DNA from: Scytalidium lignicola
Taxonomy: Eukaryota; Ascomycota; Leotiomycetes
Assembly: GCA_002812745.2 (NCBI GenBank)
Contig: NCSJ02000163.1
Span: 1-64,000, forward strand
DNA: 64,000 nucleotides
Reading direction: 5' to 3'
A program made the translations under genes and the position numbers. How positions within the stretch are numbered: the first letter of the stretch is position 1; each line of letters starts with the position of its first letter. The notes beneath the pieces are model-generated. The model saw only the letters and a program-made list of their open reading frames with translations. It did no database searches and was not told where the DNA came from. Shown piece by piece: positions 58,601-64,000 of the stretch.

Positions 58601-58985
58601 CTTGATCGTTCTTGATGAACCTACTAACTATCTCGACCGTGACTCTCTTGGTGCTCTTTCCAAGGCTCTTAAGTCTTTCGAAGGTGGTGTCATCATTATC
58701 ACTCACTCTTCCGAGTTTACCAAGGATTTGACTGAGGAAGTCTGGGCTGTCATGGATGGTAAGATGACTCCTTCCGGCCACAACTGGGTACAGGGTCAAG
58801 GCGCGGGACCAAGACTGAAGGGTGATGATGATGAAGAGGAGGAGAAGTTTGATGCTATGGGTAACAAGATCGTTTCGACCAAGAAGAAGGCGAAGCTTAC
58901 ATCCTCTGAATTAAGAAAGAAGAAGAAGGACCGTATGGCTCGCCGCAAGAGGGGTGAGGAGGTCTTCTCTGATGAGGATGATTAA
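55604..58985 (+). CDS. TEF3: Translation elongation factor 3 (eEF3)
   Basis: Two exons, 55604–55794 and 55976–58985, separated by a 181-nt intron, encode 1066 residues (yeast 1044). The N-terminal half consists of HEAT repeats ([20 protein letters not shown] … [19 protein letters not shown]), followed by a helical bundle. Two ABC cassettes follow: Walker [10 protein letters not shown] and GPNGAGKST, signatures [14 protein letters not shown] and [16 protein letters not shown], Walker [12 protein letters not shown] and [11 protein letters not shown]. The segment in cassette 2 (about [17 protein letters not shown]) is the chromodomain-like insertion specific for eEF3. The C-terminus is a Lys/Asp-rich tail ([18 protein letters not shown]). 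eEF3 uses ATP to release E-site tRNA from the ribosome and is essential in fungi. Strong codon bias toward C-ending codons fits high expression. Confidence 0.98.
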
Positions 58986-59643
58986 ATGGCTAGTTATCAT
59001 GTCGGATACAGGATAGAAAAGAAAAATGTCGTGTTAATTCAGGATGCACAACACTATTGGGTCTTTGGGGGTTTTCACTTTTTACGCGTTTTCATCGCTC
59101 GGGTTTTTTTATGCCTTTATGTCTCTCAAACGCCGGAAATGCAGATAGAAGATAGATCACTAGATCAGAATAGATTCTTCGTCAAACTATTAACACATGT
59201 AGTTACAATATTCAGTGATTGTGCTTCTTTCTAAGATGTTGCCCTGATACTATTTGCCGATACTACTGAGAATCCTTAGATCAACTTCTATTGGCTACAT
59301 CCTGAAAAGTTATTTTATATTTGAAGATATTTGAAGATATTTGTAGCATATCACTCATAGAGAACCTCAGAACAGTTTGATCAATTAATCACAAACCTAT
59401 TCCGCCTAAGTCACATGATCCGGTGTCAGAAGTAGCGGCTTGTGGAGAAAGCCGGGAATAATGTTCCGATCGAGCCACTTAGCGGACGCGTACCGAGCAA
59501 AGACCGAAGCTCGCCCGGTTAGCCAACTCGTGATCGAGCTTAAGCCTTTTCACCGTTTGAGGGATTTCTGCATTTGTTATTCTCAACAAACACTGCTCAA
59601 TTCTATCAATTGATTCCCCCTCCACTTCTCAACACATCTCATC
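58986..59643. other. Intergenic region with a short tandem repeat
   Basis: About 660 bp between eEF3 and malate dehydrogenase on the same strand. It contains 2.7 copies of ATATTTGAAG (59317–59343). The second half should be the malate dehydrogenase promoter. No gene was seen. Confidence 0.5.
59317..59343. repeat. Tandem 10-mer repeat (ATATTTGAAG, 2.7 copies)
   Basis: Two complete units and a partial third in the eEF3–malate dehydrogenase spacer. Confidence 0.85.
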
Positions 59644-60919
59644 ATGTTCGCTGTGCGAAGAAGTGTCCTTGGCGCCGCCCAAAGAAGGGCTTTCTCTGCT
59701 TCTGCCAGAGATGTGAGTTCGCGTTGCTCCTGAAAATCTGCCAATCTTGTCGGATCTAACGGTTACTGACTGACATTCTGGTACCATAGCTCTCCAAAGT
59801 CACAGTCCTCGGTGCTGCTGGAGGCATTGGACAACCTCTTTCTCTTCTATTGAAGCTCAACAACAGAGTCTCAGAGTTAGGTCTATACGATATTCGAGGT
59901 GGTCCAGGTTCGTCGTCGCCCGTCTTCTCCACCGTCTCCAATTTGGAGCTCTTATTTTCCGAGTAAATAAAATCCTTCTAACATTTTCTCCCAATTCCAG
60001 GTGTCGCTGCCGATATCAGCCACATCAACACAAAGAGCACAGTCAAGGGCTACGACCCAACACCATCTGGATTGGCAGAAGCTCTCAAGGGTGCAGAAAT
60101 CGTCGTTATCCCAGCCGGTGTCCCCCGAAAACCTGGCATGACCCGTGATGATCTCTTCAACACCAACGCCTCCATCGTCCGTGATCTGGCCAAGGCCTGC
60201 GCAGAGAACTGCCCTGAGGCCAAGATCCTCGTTATCTCCAACCCGGTCAACTCCACCGTCCCAATTGTCGCCGAAGTCTTCAAGGCCAGAGGTGTCTACA
60301 ACCCCAAGCGACTCTTCGGTGTCACCACCCTCGATGTTGTTCGTGCCTCCCGCTTCGTCTCTGAGATCGAGAACACCGACCCCGTAGATGAGAACATCAC
60401 CGTCGTTGGCGGTCACTCCGGTGTCACCATCGTGCCTCTCTTCTCACAATCCAAGCATGCTAACCTCGTAGGCAACGAGGTGCTGCTTAAGCGCGTGCAA
60501 TTCGGTGGTGATGAAGTTGTCCAAGCCAAGGCTGGTGCTGGCTCTGCCACCCTCTCCATGGCTATGGCTGGTGCCAGATTCACTGAGAGCTTGTTGAAGG
60601 CTTCCCAGGGTGTTACCGGTGTTGTGGAGCCTACCTTCGTGGACAGCCCACTATACAAGGACCAGGGCATTGAATTCTTCGCCAGCAGAGTTGAGCTTGG
60701 TCCTAACGGTGTTGAGAAGATCCATGATGTTGGAAAGATTTCTTCTGAAGAGCAAGTTCTTTTGGACGCAGCTTTGGTGGATCTCAAGAAGGTGAGTTTT
60801 AACCCCCCACTTATCAATTCATTAAATGCCGCCTTTTTTACGGTGATATAATACTAACTATTCTCTAATAGAACATTGAGAAGGGTGTTGCTTTCGTTGC
60901 CCAAAACCCAGGCAACTAA
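59644..60919 (+). CDS. MDH1: Mitochondrial malate dehydrogenase
   Basis: Four exons (59644–59712, 59790–59907, 60001–60791, 60872–60919) encode 341 residues. Exon 1 holds an arginine-rich presequence ([20 protein letters not shown]) with a likely cleavage near residue 20. The NAD-binding motif is [19 protein letters not shown]. Substrate-binding arginines lie in [14 protein letters not shown], and the catalytic histidine in [10 protein letters not shown]. The last exon adds [15 protein letters not shown]. The enzyme interconverts malate and oxaloacetate with NAD in the TCA cycle. Absence of a peroxisomal SKL tail, the presequence and the family branch support the mitochondrial form. Confidence 0.97.
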
Positions 60920-61515
60920 GTGGTGTGTACAAATCATGCCGTGTATAGGATAAGTACAAAGGGTAGGAAAGGGTCTGCTGGAGGGGGGGTTACAGGCTAG
61001 AAATAAACTCTTGTAGACTTTTTTCAATGTTTGTAACATATGGTTCTCTCCCATACGATAACATACTTTTCGTACCGTTTGTCGTGAACAATATTCTTTA
61101 CAAATTGAACCAAATACCAGATGCGAACGAATTATTGATTTATCTCATTTCCACTTCTGCACGTCGCAGTTAAGGTGTGGTTTTTGGTATATTATAAGTA
61201 GTTGGTTTTTTTTAATTTCCATTTTTTTGAACAAAGTTACAGGAGAGAAGATTTTTGGTATCAAACAATATCATTAAACCATATAAATCGGATTAAAGGA
61301 ACCATTTATAACACCCCGCTCTTCCGGCATCCAATCCAAGTTATGCGATCCATCCATCCGTCCGTCATCCCATATCCCAAATTAGGAAACGCTCATATAA
61401 TAATGCATGCTGATATAGTGAAGAGAAATGAGATTGGTGTCACAAGAAGGAAAAGTCATACGAGAACACACCAAAACGGAGGAAACGAACTTGGGAGCCG
61501 GCGACCACTGAGTCA
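60920..61515. other. Convergent intergenic region, no gene seen
   Basis: About 600 bp, A/T-rich, between the stop codons of malate dehydrogenase and the AAA ATPase. Only 3' UTRs are expected. Confidence 0.5.
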
Positions 61516-64000
61516 TTAGAAGTACCCCCTCATTGCATCTTCGAAGCCAGGTCCACCTTTCAGATCCCTATCGAATGCGTTGCTTACATCTAGCACCCGC
61601 TTAATATGTACCATGCTCATTGGCTCCTTGTTATTGACTGCCAGAGCCTGAGCAGTACGGATCGTGTTTTTGATTTGTCGGCCGTTCAAGTTGTTACGAG
61701 CGAGAGTGTTGTAATCCTCTTCAGTGAATGGCGTTGTCTCCACTCCTTCGAGAACGCGAACTCTCTCGATAAACATCTTGAAAACAGCCTTTTTGGCTTT
61801 GGTGGTAAGGTCGCCATAGCGGAGGGCAATGTGGATACGTGATTGGAAGGCGTCGTCGAAAGTCTAATTGGTAGTTAGTACTGACTCAAAGCGAAATAAC
61901 ATTAGAGAAACTTACCTCCACACGGTTGGTGGTTAAGAAAATGATGCCTTGGAAGTACTCTAGTAGTCTCAAGAAGATAGAGACAAGAGCGTTTCGGTGG
62001 ATATCTTGGATTGTTCGCTTCTCCAAGAAGACATCTGCCTCATCCAAGAGCAAGACAGCGCCCCAGGCATGAGCAATATCGAGAATCTTCTGTAATTCAC
62101 CTTCCAATGTCCGTGGATCTGTACCTAGTTCACCCGCACTAACCATGTACAGCGGACATTGTAGAAGCTCCGAAATACCCTCGGCCGTCAAGGTTTTGCC
62201 GGTTCCTGGAGGGCCATGAAGAACAGCAACAAGGCCCTTGCCCTTGCCCTGGATGACATCATCAATGCTCTTTGCAGGGTGATATTTATGGGACTCGACG
62301 AGAGCCTTGACAATGGCCTTGGTGTTGTTCTCGAGGACTAGTGAGTCATAAGCACCCTCATTCCATACGATATCCTTGACACCGGAGACCGTGAATTCAA
62401 GCCAGAGTTTCTCGGCGAATGCGAAACCAAGGACGACAGGTGAAGCAATGAGATACTCTTCGTCCGTGAAGGTGGGGATTACTTCTTTCTTAGTTTCTTC
62501 CTCGTCGTCTTCATTCTCATGCGAGATTTCCTCGAGTTTCTTCACGACTATTTCTTGACCATCGGCGTCGACTGGGACCGAAACAAGATGGGTTTCATTC
62601 TTTTCATCCATGACAAACTTCATTTTCATCTTGGGGGCTTCTTCGGACTCTTTATCTCTCGTCTCGCTCTCTTCGATATAGTGCTGCTCATCCTCAGAAA
62701 TATCATCGTCGCAGCCACAACCTTCATCAGAGTCAATATCAGACGAATCTATCAGATCCGGATCTTGAGGCTTGACTGTGCTGACGTTATAGTTCGGGAG
62801 AATTCTACGATGAATTGCGGGATCGATCATGATTCTTCCGTTGATGTTGACTTTAACAATCTGCTTGCGCTTCTTGTAGTATGCCATACCCTCATGACTC
62901 TTATAATGGACGCCTTGCAGCGAAACGAACTTTTTCCCTCTTTCAATCAGCTCCGCACGGATCTTGGTCTCATTCTTGTGGAATTTTATAGGGTAGCAAT
63001 TAAGGCTTGTAATCTTTCTTGCGCCTTTGAATGCCGGTACATCACATTCCATGGTCCCTATAATCATTAGCCTCATTCATATCGAGATTTGGTTTCATAA
63101 CATACCCATTCCCCAGACCTTTCCATCATACTCGAGATATCTTCCTTCAATGCTATACCATTCTCCCTTCATGAAGCTATACTCCTTTTCTGCCAGCTCA
63201 ATTTTGAAAGCACGCGGCTCATCAAGTGAGCCGTAAGTACCAGTGTAGGCAAGTGTGTTCGGTTTGAAAAGAGCCCATAGAAGATCGAATGTGATAATTC
63301 CCGACTCGAGCATAGGATATAAAGTCTTCTTTGTTGAGGCGTAATCCTTGTCCAAGTATTTCAGAAGAACCTTCAGATGCTTCCGCATCAGTTCAGCACG
63401 TTTCTTTGCCTTCTTCTTGCCCTTTTTAACGGTAATCTTCTTGTTCTTCAGTTCCTTGTATAATTGTCGCAGATCCTCGAGATACAGGAAGAGGAGATTA
63501 GGGTCGACTGTGGGTGTTTCTTCCACTAAGCTGACGCCTTTTACGCCTTCCATGACCTCGTTCAAAGCTTCTTTCAGCAGTTTACTTTTAATATCAACGA
63601 CGGTGTTCTATGGAGGTTAGCGATGTTTGATATACAGCAAGAAAATTTAACATACCTTATATTTGCCTTCCCAATCAAAAGTTCTCCGAACATTGAACAA
63701 GTACTGATCATACTCCGAGCTTTCCTCATCCTCAGCCGTGTCGGTAAGTTTGTAATTGTGAATGCTACTGTCCCATAGCTGGTCAACTCGTTTATACTCC
63801 ATCTTACTACCACGTTTACTGCGCTTCTCCTTTTTGGCTTTCTTCTCCTTCGACTTCTTTTTATTTTTGAGATCCAATCCAATTGCTCTCATCCTGGCCC
63901 TGGTGTTGATATCGTGAAGACGGGCTCTGCTGCCTAGCACATCTCTGCCATTTCCTCTTAGGCCACCTCCTAGGTTACCTCCCAACTGTCCCCAGTTTGT
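61516..64000 (-). CDS. AAA ATPase with DUF7025-like region; 5' end beyond the window
   Basis: Four exons are in the window (64000–63656 partial, 63607–63106, 63057–61916, 61863–61516), giving 778 codons with all junctions in frame. No ATG is present near the right edge, so the gene starts outside. A lysine-rich segment (KKKSKEKKAKKEKRSKRG) is near the visible N-terminus. A domain of the DUF7025 kind follows (ALFKPNTLAYTGTYG … FMKGEWYSIEGRYLEYDG). An acidic linker precedes the AAA core: Walker A LHGPPGTGKTLTAE, Walker B AVLLLDEADVFLE and sensor-1 GIIFLTTNRVETFDDAF, with QSRIHIALRY carrying the arginine finger. Similar proteins are abundant and uncharacterised in filamentous fungi; the role is unknown. 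It is unrelated in its N-terminal domain to the intronless AAA gene at 34.1 kb. Confidence 0.92.

Noticed and set aside
1..64000. tRNA genes, rRNA, CRISPR arrays or intact transposons
   Set aside because: No B-box with cloverleaf potential, no regularly spaced repeats, and no transposase or reverse transcriptase signatures were seen by eye; a tRNAscan-SE and RepeatMasker run would be decisive.

Overview
The window is nuclear DNA of a filamentous ascomycete (Pezizomycotina). Genes are interrupted by short GT–AG introns (mostly 50–115 nt), lie on both strands, and include fungal hallmarks: eEF3, a HET-C2 glycolipid transfer protein, a TRPY-type Yvc1 channel, a Met8-type siroheme synthase and a fungal SulP permease with a long acidic N-terminus. 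General resemblance of the proteins suggests Leotiomycetes (Helotiales), but that is inference. No tRNA, rRNA, CRISPR array or intact transposon was seen. Fourteen isolated N characters all abut A or T homopolymers, which points to homopolymer ambiguity in the reads.

Layout. 0.7–2.1 kb: secreted pepsin-like protease (+). 3.0–5.7 kb: SulP anion transporter (-). 6.4–8.4 kb: flavin monooxygenase (-). 10.1–12.6 kb: DUF4140/DUF4139 protein (+). 13.2–14.8 kb: tartrate/D-malate-type dehydrogenase in seven exons (+). 14.9–20.5 kb: Sec7 Arf-GEF (-). 21.1–22.6 kb: pyruvate dehydrogenase E2 (+). 23.2–25.3 kb: Pep7/Vac1 FYVE protein (-), divergent from Met8 at 25.5–26.4 kb (+). 26.4–29.0 kb: gene-poor. 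29.0–30.6 kb: ammonium transporter with paired GATA sites upstream (+). 31.5 kb: a Q/G/Y/N-rich small protein (+). 32.2–32.8 kb: a five-exon acylphosphatase (-) assembled here from very small exons. 34.1–35.8 kb: intronless AAA ATPase (+). 37.5–38.1 kb: decayed UDP-glucose 6-dehydrogenase gene (+). 38.7–41.0 kb: Yvc1 (-). 41.3–45.5 kb: Spf1 P5A-ATPase (-). 46.4–49.1 kb: phospholipase D (+). 49.6–50.4 kb: HET-C2 (+). 50.6–52.2 kb: METTL16-type methyltransferase (-). 52.7–53.4 kb: macrodomain protein (-). 53.4–55.6 kb: gene-poor. 55.6–59.0 kb: eEF3 (+). 59.6–60.9 kb: mitochondrial malate dehydrogenase (+). 61.5 kb to the right edge: AAA ATPase with a DUF7025-like region, 5' end outside the window (-).

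Most genes are housekeeping: membrane traffic (Sec7, Pep7, phospholipase D, HET-C2), cation homeostasis (Spf1 and Yvc1 in tandem), nitrogen and sulfur uptake or use (ammonium transporter, SulP, Met8), central carbon metabolism (E2, malate dehydrogenase, tartrate/malate-type dehydrogenase), translation and RNA (eEF3, METTL16). They do not form an obvious secondary-metabolite cluster or a new multi-gene system. The most unusual items are the relic UDP-glucose dehydrogenase, the acylphosphatase whose catalytic arginine sits on a 13-nt exon, a Yvc1 intron whose likely branch site lies in a hairpin, a 35-bp near-perfect palindrome, and a prion-like protein ending in a PPxY motif.
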